From Rathayibacter sp. VKM Ac-2754 (lineage in GTDB: Bacteria > Actinomycetota > Actinomycetes > Actinomycetales > Microbacteriaceae), in the NCBI RefSeq assembly GCF_009807095.1, contig NZ_WUCC01000007.1, positions 124,001 through 188,000 of the forward strand: a DNA stretch of 64,000 nt. The letters are read 5' to 3'. The translations under genes and the position numbers were made by a program. Under the pieces are notes generated by a model, which worked only from the letters and a program-made list of their open reading frames with translations, was not told the origin of the DNA and searched no databases. Shown piece by piece: positions 9,009 to 18,560 of the stretch (the stretch's first letter is position 1; every line of letters begins with the position of its first letter).

Positions 9009-10549
9009 CCGATCCCGCTCTCGTCGCCCGTCTCGATGCTCTCCGCAGCTGGCACTCCGACTGGCGCGGTCTGCGCGTCGCCGTGCTCGGCCTCGGGGTG
9101 ACCGGGTTCTCGGTCGCCGACACGCTGACCGAGCTGGGCTCGGACGTGCTCGTCCTCGCCGACCGCGCCGACGAGGAGCGCGAGCGCCTCCTCGAGGTGA
9201 TCGGCGCCCGTCTGCACCGCGCGGAGCACCTCGACTCCGTCCCCGCGGAGCTGACCGCGTTCGACCCCGAGCTGGTGATCGTGTCGCCGGGCTTCCGGCC
9301 GACGCATCCGATCGTCGAGTGGGCGGTGGCGTCGGGGACCGCCCTGTGGGGCGACGTCGAGCTGGCGTGGCGCGTGCGCGACAAGGTGACCCGTGCCGAT
9401 GGCTCGCCCGCGGAGTGGGTGGCGGTCACGGGCACGAACGGCAAGACCACGACCGTCCGGCTCACCGCGAGCATGCTGGTCGCCGGCGGGCTGCGTGCGG
9501 CGCCGTGCGGCAACATCGGAGTGCCCGTGCTCGACGCGGTCCGCGACCCGCAGGGCTTCGACGTGCTGGTCGTCGAGCTCTCGAGCTACCAGCTGCACTA
9601 CCTGGGCGCGATCGAGCCGATCGCGAGCGCCTGCCTCAACATCGCCGAGGACCACCTCGACTGGCACGGCTCGTTCGAGGAGTACCGCGCGGCGAAGGCG
9701 AAGGTCTACGCGAACACCCGGGTCGCCTGCGTCTACAACCGCTCCGACGCCGCGACCGAGCAGATGGTGCTCGACGCCGAGGTGATCGAGGGCGCGCGCG
9801 CCATCGGCTTCGGGCTCGGCGTGCCCGGCCCCAGCGACTTCGGCATCGTCGACGGCATCCTCTGCGACCGCGCGTTCCTCGACGACCGCCGGACGAGCGC
9901 CCTCGAGATCACCACGGTCGACGAGCTGGCCGCCCGCCACCTCGCGGCCCCGCACATCGTGCAGAACGTGCTCGCCGCCGCCGCGCTCTCGCGGGCGTGC
10001 GGCATCGAGCCCGGCGCGATCCGCCGCGCCCTCGCCGGCTTCGAGCTCGACGACCACCGCATCCAGGTCGTCGCCGAGCGGGCGGGAGTGACCTGGGTCG
10101 ACGACTCCAAGGCGACCAATCCGCACGCGGCCGATGCCTCCCTCCGCGCCTACCCGTCGGTGGTCTGGCTCGTCGGCGGACTGCTGAAGGGCGTCGACGT
10201 GGGCTCCCTGGTGGCCGGTCACGTCGGCCGTCTGCGGGGCGCCGTGGTCATCGGAGTCGACCGGGCCGCGGTCCTCGAGGCATTCCGACGACACGCGCCC
10301 GAACTCCCCGTGACCGAGGTGGTCGCGGATGAGACTGGGGCCGTGATGCAGGCGGCCGTCGAGGCTGCGGCGGCGCTCGCCCAGCCGGGCGATGTCGTGC
10401 TGCTCGCGCCCGCTGCGGCGTCGATGGACCAGTTCCGCGACTACGCAGCACGGGGCCGTTCGTTCGCGGCCGCGGTGACGACGTATCTGGGAGGAGGGGC
10501 CGATGACCGCTCCGACGACGAGCAGGCTCCCGGGTCGCTCCCGGACTGA
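9005..10549 (+). CDS. murD: UDP-MurNAc-L-alanine:D-glutamate ligase MurD
   Basis: MurD adds D-glutamate to the UDP-MurNAc-amino acid precursor in the cytoplasm. The 514-residue protein has an N-terminal Rossmann-like domain ([15 protein letters not shown]), the ATP motif [10 protein letters not shown] with the P-loop Lys at 147, the central ligase motif SSYQLHYL and a C-terminal [10 protein letters not shown] motif. In B-type peptidoglycan of this family the first residue is often Gly, so the acceptor may be UDP-MurNAc-Gly; that is inference. It overlaps mraY by 4 nt and ftsW by 47 nt. Confidence 0.97.
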   Translation: MTDPALVARLDALRSWHSDWRGLRVAVLGLGVTGFSVADTLTELGSDVLVLADRADEERERLLEVIGARLHRAEHLDSVPAELTAFDPELVIVSPGFRPTHPIVEWAVASGTALWGDVELAWRVRDKVTRADGSPAEWVAVTGTNGKTTTVRLTASMLVAGGLRAAPCGNIGVPVLDAVRDPQGFDVLVVELSSYQLHYLGAIEPIASACLNIAEDHLDWHGSFEEYRAAKAKVYANTRVACVYNRSDAATEQMVLDAEVIEGARAIGFGLGVPGPSDFGIVDGILCDRAFLDDRRTSALEITTVDELAARHLAAPHIVQNVLAAAALSRACGIEPGAIRRALAGFELDDHRIQVVAERAGVTWVDDSKATNPHAADASLRAYPSVVWLVGGLLKGVDVGSLVAGHVGRLRGAVVIGVDRAAVLEAFRRHAPELPVTEVVADETGAVMQAAVEAAAALAQPGDVVLLAPAAASMDQFRDYAARGRSFAAAVTTYLGGGADDRSDDEQAPGSLPD

Positions 10550-11795
10550 CGCCGCGAGGACCGGCACCGAGAAGGGCTCCCGGAAGACGGGTGACCGCCA
10601 CCGCGTGCGGACCGCGCGGATCGTCCTCTCGCGGGTCTTCGCCTCCGAGTCGCCCAACTTCTACCTGCTCTTCGGCACGACGCTCTTCCTCGTCCTCTTC
10701 GGGCTCACGATGGTGCTGTCGTCGTCGTCGGTCACGTCGTACGTCAGCAGCGACGACTCGTTCGGCGGCTTCTACCGCCAGGGCGGGTTCGCCCTGCTCG
10801 GCGTGCCGCTGATGCTCGTCGTCTCGCGGCTGCCGCTCGCGTTCTGGAAGAAGGCGACGCCGATGATCCTCGGTGTCGGCTGCTTCTTCCAGGTGCTGGT
10901 GGTCTTCACGCCCCTGGGCTGGTCGGTCGGCGGCAACACCAACTGGATCCGCCTCGGCGGCTTCACGATGCAGCCCTCCGAGATCATCAAGCTCGGTCTC
11001 GCGCTCTGGCTCGGCCTGCTCCTCGCGCGCCGCTACAAAGGGCCGAAGGACTGGAAGCACGCGCTGATCCCGGTGGGCATCGTCGGCGGCGGCTCGATCG
11101 GCCTCGTCCTGCTCGGCGGTGACCTCGGCACCGTGGTCATCATGGCCGGCATCGTGCTCGCGGCGCTCTTCTACGCGAACATGCGGATGCGGGTGATCAT
11201 CCCGATCGTGGTCGTCGGCTCCGTCGGCGCCGTGCTGTTCGCGATCTCGAGCGAGAACCGGCTGACCCGCATCATGTCGTTCCTCGGCGACTGCTCGAAC
11301 ACCGAGGACTACCAGAACTCCTGCTGGCAGCCCGTGCACGGCACCTGGGCCATGGCGTCCGGCGGCATCTTCGGCGTCGGGCTCGGCAACTCCAAGGCGA
11401 AGTGGTCGTGGCTGCCCGCGGCCGACAACGACTACATCTTCGCCATCATCGGCGAGGAGCTCGGCCTGATCGGCGCGATCGTGGTGCTCGCCCTCTTCGT
11501 CGTCCTGGCCGTCGCCTTCTTCCGCGTGATCCACTCGTCGACCGATCCCTTCGTCCGGATCGCCACCGGCGCGGTGATGGTCTGGCTGATCGGCCAGGCG
11601 TTCGTCAACATCGGCGTCGTCCTGGGGGTGCTCCCGGTGCTCGGGGTGCCCCTGCCGCTGATCTCCTCCGGAGGCACCGCCCTGGTCAGCTCGCTCATCG
11701 CCATCGGCGTCGTCCTCTCGTTCGCGCGCACGCAGACGGCGCCCCTCCCCGTGCTCGGCGCCGGTCGCGGCAGCCACGAGGCGGTCGCGGAGTGA
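10503..11795 (+). CDS. ftsW: Septal lipid II polymerase FtsW (SEDS family)
   Basis: FtsW is the SEDS-family glycosyltransferase that polymerises lipid II at the septum in complex with FtsI. This protein has 430 residues with a 50-residue basic N-terminal tail and about ten membrane helices. Family motifs include GGNTNWIRLGGFTMQPSE, GGDLGT and the C-terminal GVPLPLISSGGTAL. The ATG at 10503 lies inside the end of murD (47-nt overlap) but has a strong GGAGGAGGG upstream. The stop overlaps the murG GTG. Confidence 0.97.
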   Translation: MTAPTTSRLPGRSRTDAARTGTEKGSRKTGDRHRVRTARIVLSRVFASESPNFYLLFGTTLFLVLFGLTMVLSSSSVTSYVSSDDSFGGFYRQGGFALLGVPLMLVVSRLPLAFWKKATPMILGVGCFFQVLVVFTPLGWSVGGNTNWIRLGGFTMQPSEIIKLGLALWLGLLLARRYKGPKDWKHALIPVGIVGGGSIGLVLLGGDLGTVVIMAGIVLAALFYANMRMRVIIPIVVVGSVGAVLFAISSENRLTRIMSFLGDCSNTEDYQNSCWQPVHGTWAMASGGIFGVGLGNSKAKWSWLPAADNDYIFAIIGEELGLIGAIVVLALFVVLAVAFFRVIHSSTDPFVRIATGAVMVWLIGQAFVNIGVVLGVLPVLGVPLPLISSGGTALVSSLIAIGVVLSFARTQTAPLPVLGAGRGSHEAVAE

Positions 11796-12871
11796 CCCGC
11801 TTCCTGCTCGCCGGCGGAGGCACCGCCGGCCACGTGAACCCGCTGCTCGCGACCGCCGACGAGATCCGCGCCCGTCGTGCCGACGACGAGGTCCTCGTGC
11901 TCGGCACCGCGGAGGGGCTCGAGTCCCGCCTCGTGCCACTGCGGGGCTACGAGCTCTCGGTCATCCCGCGCCTGCCCTTCCCGCGCCGCCCGAACGGCGC
12001 CGCCCTGCGCTTCCCGTCCGCGTTCCGCTCCACGATCGACGGCATCGTCCGCACGATCCGCGAGCGGCGGATCGACGCGGTGGTCGGCTTCGGAGGCTAC
12101 GCGGCAGCGCCCGCGTACCTCGCGGCCCGCCGTGCCCGCGTCCCCTTCGTGGTCCACGAGGCGAACGCCCGACCGGGGCTCGCCAACCGGCTCGGCGCGC
12201 GCGTCACGCCCTGGGTCGGCGTCGCGTTCGACGGCACGCCGCTCCCGCACGCGCGGACGGTCGGCATGCCGCTCAGGCGCGAGATCGCCGATCTCGACCG
12301 CGCGGCGCGACGCGGCGACGCGATGCGCGAGTTCGGCCTCGATCCCGCCCGCCCTACCCTGCTCGTCACGGGGGGCTCCCTCGGCGCTCGGCGGATCAAC
12401 GCCACGGTGCACGCCGCGGCCGCCGCCGTGGTCGAGACCGGCTTCCAGATCCTGCACATCACGGGGTCGAAGGCCGAGATCTCCGATCCCGGTATCGCGG
12501 GCTACCACCTCCTCCCGTACTGCGACCGGATGGACCTCGCCCTCTCGGCGGCCGACCTCGCCGTCTCGCGCGCCGGCGCGGCGACCGTCAGCGAGCTGAG
12601 CGCGCTGGGTGTCCCGGCCGTCTACATCCCCTACCCCGTCGGCAACGGCGAGCAGCGCTTCAACGCGCGCGGCGTCGTCGACGCCGGGGGAGCCGTGCTC
12701 GTCGAGGATGCCGCGTTCCTGCCGACCTGGGTCGAGGCCTCCCTCCTCCCGCTGCTGGAGGACGCCTCCCGCCGCGACGAGATGGGGCGCCGGGCGGCCA
12801 CGGTCGGCGTCCGCGACGGCTCCGAGCGGCTCGTCGACCTCATCGGGCTCGCGCTGCAGCAGCGCCGTTGA
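11792..12871 (+). CDS. murG: UDP-GlcNAc:undecaprenyl-PP-MurNAc-pentapeptide transferase MurG
   Basis: MurG converts lipid I to lipid II at the inner face of the membrane. This 359-residue GT28 protein has the N-terminal GGGTAGHVNP loop at residues 8-17, the second glycine-rich loop GGSLGARRIN, and the C-domain SRAGAATVSELSALGVPAV motif that contacts UDP-GlcNAc. The GTG start overlaps the ftsW stop (GTGA at 11792-11795). After its stop there is a 110-nt gap with a likely promoter for murC. Confidence 0.97.
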   Translation: MTRFLLAGGGTAGHVNPLLATADEIRARRADDEVLVLGTAEGLESRLVPLRGYELSVIPRLPFPRRPNGAALRFPSAFRSTIDGIVRTIRERRIDAVVGFGGYAAAPAYLAARRARVPFVVHEANARPGLANRLGARVTPWVGVAFDGTPLPHARTVGMPLRREIADLDRAARRGDAMREFGLDPARPTLLVTGGSLGARRINATVHAAAAAVVETGFQILHITGSKAEISDPGIAGYHLLPYCDRMDLALSAADLAVSRAGAATVSELSALGVPAVYIPYPVGNGEQRFNARGVVDAGGAVLVEDAAFLPTWVEASLLPLLEDASRRDEMGRRAATVGVRDGSERLVDLIGLALQQRR

Positions 12872-12913
12872 GGTCCCTCCGCGCGGCTCGGGGACTCACC
12901 GCGGGCCACCGTC

Positions 12914-12919
12914 TACACT
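12914..12919 (+). promoter_or_regulatory. Putative -10 element for the murC operon
   Basis: TACACT (12914-12919) lies in the 110-nt murG-murC gap, with only a poor -35 match (GGACTC, 12892-12897) 16 bp upstream. The layout suggests an internal promoter for murC-ftsQ-ftsZ with a leader of about 55 nt. Confidence 0.5.
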
Positions 12920-12981
12920 GATCCGGCGCCCGGCGCGCGGCACCTCGCACGCCCCGTCGACCACCCGAAAGCGAGAGCCCC

Positions 12982-14394
12982 GTGATCAAGCCCGACCTCG
13001 GCATCACCGTCCCCGACGAGCTCGGCTCGGTCCACTTCATCGGCATCGGCGGGTCGGGGATGAGCGGGATCGCGCGCCTCTTCCACCACGCCGGCCACCG
13101 CGTCACGGGCTCCGACGTGCGCGAGTCGCACCCCATCGAGCAGCTGCGCGAGCTCGGGATCCCGGTCGCCATCGGTCACGACGCCGCCCACCTCGGCGAC
13201 GCGGAGGCGGTCGTGGTCACCTCGGCGCTCTGGCAGGACAATCCCGAGTACGTGCTCGCGAAGGAGCGCGGCCTGCCCGTGCTGCACCGCTCGCAGGCGC
13301 TCGCCTGGCTCGTCCGCGGGCACCGCCTCGTCGCGGTCGCCGGAGCGCACGGCAAGACCACCTCCACCGGCATGATCGTGACCGGGCTGCTCGGGGTCGA
13401 CGCCGACCCCAGCTTCGTGAACGGCGGCATCATCGAGAGCCTCGGCACGTCCTCCGCCGCCGGCTCCGGCGAGGTCTTCGTGGTCGAGGCGGACGAGTCC
13501 GACGGCAGCTTCCTGCTCTACGACGCGGCGGTCACGCTGATCACCAACGTCGACCCCGACCACCTCGACCACTACGGCTCGCTCGAGGCGTTCGAGGAGG
13601 CGTTCGTCACCTTCGCGTCGAACGCGGGCGAACTGGTGGTCGTCTCGTCCGACGATCCCGGTGCGGTCCGCGTCACCGAGAGGCTCTCGGGCAAGCGCGT
13701 CCTCACCTTCGGCGAGGCGGAGGGAGCCGACGTCCGGGTCGTGGACCTCGAGCTCGTCGGCCCGGTCGGCTTCTCGGTCGAGTACGAGGGCCGCCGCTAC
13801 TCGGCGCGACTGCGCATCCCGGGGCGCCACAACGCGGTCAACGCGGCCGGCGCCTTCGCGGTGCTGGTCGGGCTGGGCTTCGAGCCCGCCGCCTCGCTCG
13901 AGGCCGTCGCGGCGTTCGGAGGCACGGAGCGCCGGTTCGAGCTGCACGGCTCGGTGCGCGGTGTGAGCGTCTACGACGACTACGCGCACCACCCGACCGA
14001 GGTCGCGGCGGCGCTGTCCGCCGCCCGCACCGTGGTGGGGGAGGGGCGCATCATCGCGGTCCACCAGCCGCACCTCTACAGCCGCACCCGCCTCTTCGCG
14101 CGCGAGTTCGCCGAGACGCTCGAGCGCTACGCCGACGAGACCGTCGTGCTCGACGTCTACGGTGCGCGCGAGGATCCGGAGCCGGGTGTCACGGGCGCGC
14201 TCGTCAGCGGCAGGTTCGCCGACCCGTCTCACGTGTCCTTCATCGCCGACTGGGAGGAGGCGGCACGCCGCACCGCCGAGATCGCGCGCGAGGGCGACTT
14301 CGTGATCACCCTGGGCTGCGGCGACGTCTACCGGATCATCCCGCAGCTGCTCGAGTCCCTCGGCGCGAGCGAGGCCTCCGCGGTCGCTCGATGA
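12982..14394 (+). CDS. murC: UDP-MurNAc:L-amino acid ligase MurC
   Basis: MurC attaches the first amino acid, L-Ala or in some B-type walls Gly, to UDP-MurNAc. The 470-residue protein has the nucleotide-binding [13 protein letters not shown] near residues 19-31 and the ATP motif [10 protein letters not shown] with P-loop Lys at 125. The triad region [10 protein letters not shown] and the C-terminal [10 protein letters not shown] motif are also typical. The start is a GTG with GAAAGCGAGAG upstream. The stop overlaps a 14-codon reading frame that bridges to ftsQ. Confidence 0.97.
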   Translation: MIKPDLGITVPDELGSVHFIGIGGSGMSGIARLFHHAGHRVTGSDVRESHPIEQLRELGIPVAIGHDAAHLGDAEAVVVTSALWQDNPEYVLAKERGLPVLHRSQALAWLVRGHRLVAVAGAHGKTTSTGMIVTGLLGVDADPSFVNGGIIESLGTSSAAGSGEVFVVEADESDGSFLLYDAAVTLITNVDPDHLDHYGSLEAFEEAFVTFASNAGELVVVSSDDPGAVRVTERLSGKRVLTFGEAEGADVRVVDLELVGPVGFSVEYEGRRYSARLRIPGRHNAVNAAGAFAVLVGLGFEPAASLEAVAAFGGTERRFELHGSVRGVSVYDDYAHHPTEVAAALSAARTVVGEGRIIAVHQPHLYSRTRLFAREFAETLERYADETVVLDVYGAREDPEPGVTGALVSGRFADPSHVSFIADWEEAARRTAEIAREGDFVITLGCGDVYRIIPQLLESLGASEASAVAR

Positions 14395-14435
14395 CGGCGG
14401 TGCTTCTCGGCGGGGCGCTCGGCGGTCGCGCGTGA
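14391..14435 (+). CDS. Possible 14-codon bridging ORF between murC and ftsQ
   Basis: An ATG at 14391 overlaps the murC stop (ATGA). It opens a 14-codon frame, [14 protein letters not shown], whose TGA overlaps the ftsQ GTG (GTGA at 14432-14435). Both ends have the coupling geometry used elsewhere in this cluster, so ribosomes could pass from murC to ftsQ through it. It could equally be chance; no family is recognisable. Confidence 0.3.
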   Translation: MTAVLLGGALGGRA

Positions 14436-15409
14436 AGCGCCCCGAGGGCGCCCGGACGGCACGACCGCCCGGTCGCAGTGCCCCGGTCAAGCCGCCGACC
14501 GCGTCGAGCGGCGAGCCGACGGAGCCGATCAGCATCGTGGCGCCGTCGGCCTCGAAGCCGGCGCCCTCCCGCAGCGGGCCGGAGTCGATCGGGCTCGTCG
14601 ACCGGGCGAAGGAGCGGCTCGGACGGGTCCGCCTGCCGGGCGCCGACCGCCGGACGGTCGCCCGGGCCGCGAAGGAGCGCCGCCGGTTCGAGCGAGGCGA
14701 GGTGCGCCGCTTCACCCGGCGAGCGCGTCGACGTCGGTCGATCGCGCTGGTCACGGCCGGATCGCTCGTCCTGCTCGCCGTCGTGGTCGCGATCGCGGCC
14801 TACTCGCCGCTGATGGCGGTCCGCACGATCGAGATCGCCGGCACGCAGCGCGTGAGCGCCCAGGCGATCCAGTCGTCGCTCGACGATCAGCTCGGCGTGC
14901 CGCTCACCCTCGTCGACCGGTCGGAGGTGGGCGCCGTCCTCGGCGCGTATCCGCTCGTGCAGAGCTACTCGGTGCAGACGCGGCCGCCGAGCACACTGGT
15001 CGTGACGATCGTCGAGCGGACCCCGCTCGCCGTCCTCGCGAACGGCGGGCGCTTCGACCTGGTCGACGCCGCCGGAGTCGTGATCGAGACGGCCGACGCC
15101 GCGCAGCCCGGGTACCCGATCGTCACCACGCCGACCGGAGGGGCCTCCGGCGCGGCCTTCCGCGTGATCACGCAGGTGCTGCGCACCGTGCCCGCGAATC
15201 TCGCCGGTCAGGTCACCGCGGCCTCCGCGACGACCGGCGACGACGTCTCGCTGACGCTCGCGAACGGCTCGGTCGTGATGTGGGGCGGGTCGGACGACTC
15301 GGCCCTCAAGGCCGTCGTGCTCGAGAAGCTGATGGCGGCCACCGACCCGGCGGCCGTCGCGACGTACGACGTCTCGTCGCCCCAGGCCGCGGTCGTCGCA
15401 CCCCGATGA
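14432..15409 (+). CDS. ftsQ: Cell division protein FtsQ (POTRA domain)
   Basis: FtsQ is a bitopic divisome scaffold that binds FtsL and FtsB. The 325-residue protein has a long Pro- and Arg-rich cytoplasmic tail (about 103 residues), a membrane helix at about 104-124, and an outer POTRA domain starting near MAVRTIEIAGTQRVSAQAI, followed by the FtsQ domain (YPLVQSYSVQTRPPSTLVVTIVERTP). The GTG at 14432 has no clear Shine-Dalgarno sequence; coupling through the 14-codon frame would explain this. Position between murC and ftsZ confirms the call. Confidence 0.93.
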   Translation: MKRPEGARTARPPGRSAPVKPPTASSGEPTEPISIVAPSASKPAPSRSGPESIGLVDRAKERLGRVRLPGADRRTVARAAKERRRFERGEVRRFTRRARRRRSIALVTAGSLVLLAVVVAIAAYSPLMAVRTIEIAGTQRVSAQAIQSSLDDQLGVPLTLVDRSEVGAVLGAYPLVQSYSVQTRPPSTLVVTIVERTPLAVLANGGRFDLVDAAGVVIETADAAQPGYPIVTTPTGGASGAAFRVITQVLRTVPANLAGQVTAASATTGDDVSLTLANGSVVMWGGSDDSALKAVVLEKLMAATDPAAVATYDVSSPQAAVVAPR

Positions 15410-15498
15410 GGGCGGATCCGCTCGGCTCTTTGCCGAATGCGGGCGTGTCTGCTGGGAGCTGCGCCGGACTCCGCCTACCGTCAGTCGAACCCCACATG

Positions 15499-15541
15499 CA
15501 TACTCAGTATAACTTTAAGCCTCGACTACAGGTTTAAGGTT
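15499..15541 (+). promoter_or_regulatory. ftsZ promoter region with a 12-bp inverted repeat
   Basis: An AT-rich island, out of keeping with its surroundings, holds two candidate -10 hexamers, CATACT (15499-15504) and TATAAC (15508-15513). It also holds an inverted repeat in which AACTTTAAGCCT (15511-15522) pairs with AGGTTTAAGGTT (15530-15541), two pairs being G-U, around a 7-nt loop. If CATACT is used, transcription would begin at about 15511 and the hairpin would form the very 5' end of the mRNA. If TATAAC is used, the palindrome would act as DNA. The ribosome-binding GGAGG follows at about 15548. Confidence 0.55.
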
Positions 15542-15560
15542 CAGCCCGGAGGCCGGAGAC

Positions 15561-16721
15561 GTGACGTCAAACCAGAACTATCTCGCCGTGATCAAGGTCG
15601 TCGGCATCGGCGGTGGCGGCGTCAACGCCGTGAACCGCATGATCGAGCTCGGCCTGCGCGGCGTCGAATTCATCGCCATCAACACCGACGCCCAGGCGCT
15701 CCTGCTCAGCGACGCCGATGTGAAGCTCGACGTCGGACGCGAGCTCACCCGCGGCCTCGGTGCGGGAGCCGACCCCGAGGTCGGCCGTCGCGCCGCAGAG
15801 GACCACGCGGAGGAGATCGAGGAGGTGCTCGCCGGCGCCGACATGGTCTTCGTCACCGCGGGCGAGGGCGGCGGAACCGGCACCGGCGGTGCCCCGGTCG
15901 TCGCGCGCATCGCGAAGTCGATCGGAGCCCTCACGATCGGTGTGGTCACGAAGCCGTTCGGCTTCGAGGGCCGCCGTCGCCAGACCCAGGCCGAGGCGGG
16001 GGTCGCGACGCTCAAGAACGAGGTCGACACGCTCATCGTCGTCCCGAACGACCGGCTCCTCGAGATCAGCGATCGCGGCATCTCGATGCTCGAGGCGTTC
16101 GCGACGGCCGACCAGGTCCTCCTCGCGGGTGTCCAGGGCATCACCGACCTGATCACCACGCCGGGCCTCATCAACCTCGACTTCGCCGACGTCAAGTCGG
16201 TCATGCAGGGCGCGGGCTCCGCGCTGATGGGCATCGGCTCCTCGCGCGGCGCCGACCGCGCCATCAAGGCCGCCGAGCTCGCGGTGGCGTCACCGCTGCT
16301 CGAGGCCAGCATCGACGGAGCGCACGGCGTGCTCCTCTCGATCCAGGGCGGATCGAACCTCGGCATCTTCGAGATCAACGACGCCGCTCGGCTGGTCCAG
16401 GAGGCGGTGCACCCCGAGGCGAACATCATCTTCGGCGCGGTCATCGACGACACCCTCGGCGACGAGGTGCGCGTCACGGTGATCGCCGCGGGCTTCGACG
16501 GCGGCGAGCCCGGCGCCCAGGCGCCGGCGTTGACCGCGCAACCGCGTGCGCAGGCCAGCGCGCCGGCCGAGAGCGCGGCGGAGCCCACCCCGGCGCCGGT
16601 CGTCGCCCCGGCCGCCGGCTCGATCTGGTCGAGCACGCCGGTCGCCGCCCCCGCCCCGGTCGCCGACCCGTCGTTCGACGACGACGAGAGCGACCTGGAC
16701 ATCCCCGACTTCCTCAAGTAG
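15561..16721 (+). CDS. ftsZ: Cell division tubulin FtsZ
   Basis: FtsZ is the GTPase that assembles the cytokinetic ring. The 386-residue protein has the tubulin signature GGGTGTG at residues 103-109, the N-terminal [15 protein letters not shown] nucleotide loop and the T7 loop [12 protein letters not shown] disordered Pro/Ala linker is followed by the conserved C-terminal peptide DLDIPDFLK that binds SepF and FtsW in actinobacteria. The GTG start has GGAGGCCGGAGAC before it. Like other actinobacteria, the cluster has no ftsA; SepF, encoded two genes on, is the likely membrane tether. Confidence 0.99.
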   Translation: MTSNQNYLAVIKVVGIGGGGVNAVNRMIELGLRGVEFIAINTDAQALLLSDADVKLDVGRELTRGLGAGADPEVGRRAAEDHAEEIEEVLAGADMVFVTAGEGGGTGTGGAPVVARIAKSIGALTIGVVTKPFGFEGRRRQTQAEAGVATLKNEVDTLIVVPNDRLLEISDRGISMLEAFATADQVLLAGVQGITDLITTPGLINLDFADVKSVMQGAGSALMGIGSSRGADRAIKAAELAVASPLLEASIDGAHGVLLSIQGGSNLGIFEINDAARLVQEAVHPEANIIFGAVIDDTLGDEVRVTVIAAGFDGGEPGAQAPALTAQPRAQASAPAESAAEPTPAPVVAPAAGSIWSSTPVAAPAPVADPSFDDDESDLDIPDFLK

Positions 16722-16726
16722 TCGCC

Positions 16727-17404
16727 GTGGTCGACCAGGCTCTGTCGGAGCGCTGGAGCGCCGTCTCCGAGCGGGTCGCCGATGCGGCCCGCTCGGCGGG
16801 GCGCGATCCCGCCGAGCTCACCACGATCGTGGTCACGAAGTTCCACCCCGTCGAGCTGCTGCGCGACCTGCTCGAGCTGGGTGCAGTCGACTTCGGCGAG
16901 AACCGGCACCAGGAGGCGCAGGAGAAGGCCGCGATCCTCGAGGACACTCCCGCGCGCTGGCACTTCATCGGTCAGCTGCAGAGCAAGAAGGCGCGCCAGG
17001 TCAGGAGCTACGCGGACGCGGTGCACTCGGTCGACCGTCCCGCGCTCGTCCCGCTGCTCGACGCCGAGGGCGACCCTCTCGACGTCTTCCTGCAGGTCGA
17101 CCTCAGCGGTGAGCCGGGGCGGGGCGGAGCGGCTCCCGAGGACGTCGACGCGCTGGCCGAGGCGATCGTCGCGGCTCCCGGCCTGGTCCTCCGCGGCGTG
17201 ATGGCCGTCGCTCCGCTCGGCGAGGAGCCGCGACCGGCCTTCGCGCGCCTGCGCGCCCTCTCGGAGCGCGTCCGCGCCATCGACCCGGCGGCCTCCGCCA
17301 TCTCGGCCGGCATGTCGAACGACTACGCCGAGGCGATCGCCGAGGGCGCGACACACCTGCGAATCGGTTCCGCAATCACCGGCAATCGCCCCGCTCGCAC
17401 GTAA
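16727..17404 (+). CDS. Pyridoxal-phosphate homeostasis protein (YggS/PLPBP family)
   Basis: This 225-residue single-domain PLP-binding protein belongs to the alanine-racemase-fold YggS/PROSC family, which buffers cellular PLP and affects amino acid balance but has no known catalytic activity. Lys38 in VVTKFHP is the expected Schiff-base residue. FGENRHQEAQEKA, WHFIGQLQSKKA and the C-terminal GMSNDYAEAIAEGATHLRIGSAI are diagnostic. The GTG start lies 5 nt after the ftsZ stop. It is commonly found between ftsZ and sepF in Gram-positive bacteria. Confidence 0.95.
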   Translation: MVDQALSERWSAVSERVADAARSAGRDPAELTTIVVTKFHPVELLRDLLELGAVDFGENRHQEAQEKAAILEDTPARWHFIGQLQSKKARQVRSYADAVHSVDRPALVPLLDAEGDPLDVFLQVDLSGEPGRGGAAPEDVDALAEAIVAAPGLVLRGVMAVAPLGEEPRPAFARLRALSERVRAIDPAASAISAGMSNDYAEAIAEGATHLRIGSAITGNRPART

Positions 17405-17482
17405 TCTCGTCACGACCCACCTGTGCACGGACGATCAGTGCACGATCCACCCGTGGGAGTGACGACGACACGGAGGACACTC

Positions 17483-18001
17483 ATGGCCAACCCGCTCAAG
17501 AAGACGATGGTCTACCTCGGACTCGCCGACGAGGAGATCGAGTACGAGCGCGCCGACACCGTCGAGGCCGCCCCCGCACCCGCCACTGCTCACCGCGCAC
17601 CGGTCTCCCCGGTCCAGCCCGTCCCCCCGGTCGAGCAGGCCCCCCAGCCCCGCGCGACGGTCACCCCGCTCCGCAAGCCCACCCCCCAGACTCCGAAGGC
17701 GACGGCACACGCCGAGATGAACGAGATCCTCACCGTCCACCCCAAGCAGTACCGCGACGCCCAGGTCATCGCCGAGAACTTCCGCGACGGCATCCCGGTG
17801 ATCATCAACCTCTCGCAGATGAGCGACGCGGACGCCCGCCGCCTCATCGACTTCGCGAGCGGCCTGTCGCAGGGCCTCTACGGCCGGATCGAGCGCGTGA
17901 CGAGCAAGGTCTTCCTGCTCTCGCCGTCGCACATCACGGTCGCCGGCGATTCGGCCTCCGCCGAGAGCGACGCCGACGCGTCGTTCTTCGCGAAGTCCTG
18001 A
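17483..18001 (+). CDS. sepF: Cell division protein SepF
   Basis: SepF binds the FtsZ C-terminus and anchors it to the membrane. This 172-residue protein has the short N-terminal amphipathic region [18 protein letters not shown], a Pro-rich linker (about residues 32-75), and a C-terminal SepF domain ([20 protein letters not shown] through [20 protein letters not shown]). The ATG at 17483 has GGAGGA at ideal spacing. With no ftsA in the cluster, SepF is the expected essential FtsZ tether. Confidence 0.96.
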   Translation: MANPLKKTMVYLGLADEEIEYERADTVEAAPAPATAHRAPVSPVQPVPPVEQAPQPRATVTPLRKPTPQTPKATAHAEMNEILTVHPKQYRDAQVIAENFRDGIPVIINLSQMSDADARRLIDFASGLSQGLYGRIERVTSKVFLLSPSHITVAGDSASAESDADASFFAKS

Positions 18002-18023
18002 CCCCGGGGAGCACTGTTCAGCG

Positions 18024-18329
18024 GTGAACTCCGTCGTCTCGCTCCTCGGGAGCGTCCTCTACTTCGCCCTGCTGCTGTACTTCTTCGCGATGTGGGCCCG
18101 GTTCGTCCTCGACCTCGTCCGCGTGATCCGACGCGACTGGCGCCCCCGCGGTGTCGGACTCGTGGCCGCGGAGACCGTGTACACGGTCACCGATCCTCCG
18201 ATCTCGTTCTTCCGCCGCCTGATCAAGCCGGTGTCGATCGGACCGGTGGCGCTCGACTTCGGCTGGAGCCTCACCATGCTCTGCGTCATCGTGGGCATGT
18301 ACATCGCCACCTGGCTCCAGGCGGCCTGA
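18024..18329 (+). CDS. YggT/YlmG family membrane protein
   Basis: This 101-residue protein has two hydrophobic segments (about residues 7-35 and 78-100) around the conserved TDPPISFFRRLIKPVSIGP region that defines the YggT/YlmG family. Members are encoded beside sepF and divIVA and are linked to division and envelope organisation, but the molecular role is not settled. It starts at a GTG 22 nt after sepF and is followed by a 231-nt gap. Confidence 0.92.
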   Translation: MNSVVSLLGSVLYFALLLYFFAMWARFVLDLVRVIRRDWRPRGVGLVAAETVYTVTDPPISFFRRLIKPVSIGPVALDFGWSLTMLCVIVGMYIATWLQAA

Positions 18330-18397
18330 CACTCCGGCGGGGGAGCGCCTCCGCCTCGCCGTCCGCGGCGGTGTCGCCCCTGGTGCGCTCGCCCCGG

Positions 18398-18430
18398 TAG
18401 GATCGATCGTCGTGCAGGGCACCCCTGCAC
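18398..18430 (+). promoter_or_regulatory. Putative divIVA promoter with 8-bp perfect palindrome
   Basis: A -10-like TAGGAT (18398-18403) is followed at about the transcription start by a perfect inverted repeat, GTGCAGGG (18412-18419) and CCCTGCAC (18423-18430), with a 3-nt loop. An 8-bp direct repeat, CGTCGGCG (18431-18438 and 18445-18452), follows. The palindrome would form a hairpin at the 5' end of a leader of about 150 nt, or could be an operator. Confidence 0.45.
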
Positions 18431-18560
18431 CGTCGGCGCGGAAACGTCGGCGACGACCAGACGTTGCCGCGGGGCTCGCACTGCGCCGCGCGCTCGAAGT
18501 TGCTAGCTTTAGTCGAACGTTTGTCAACGTGTACCTACTTGAAATCGAAGGTGGAAAGCC

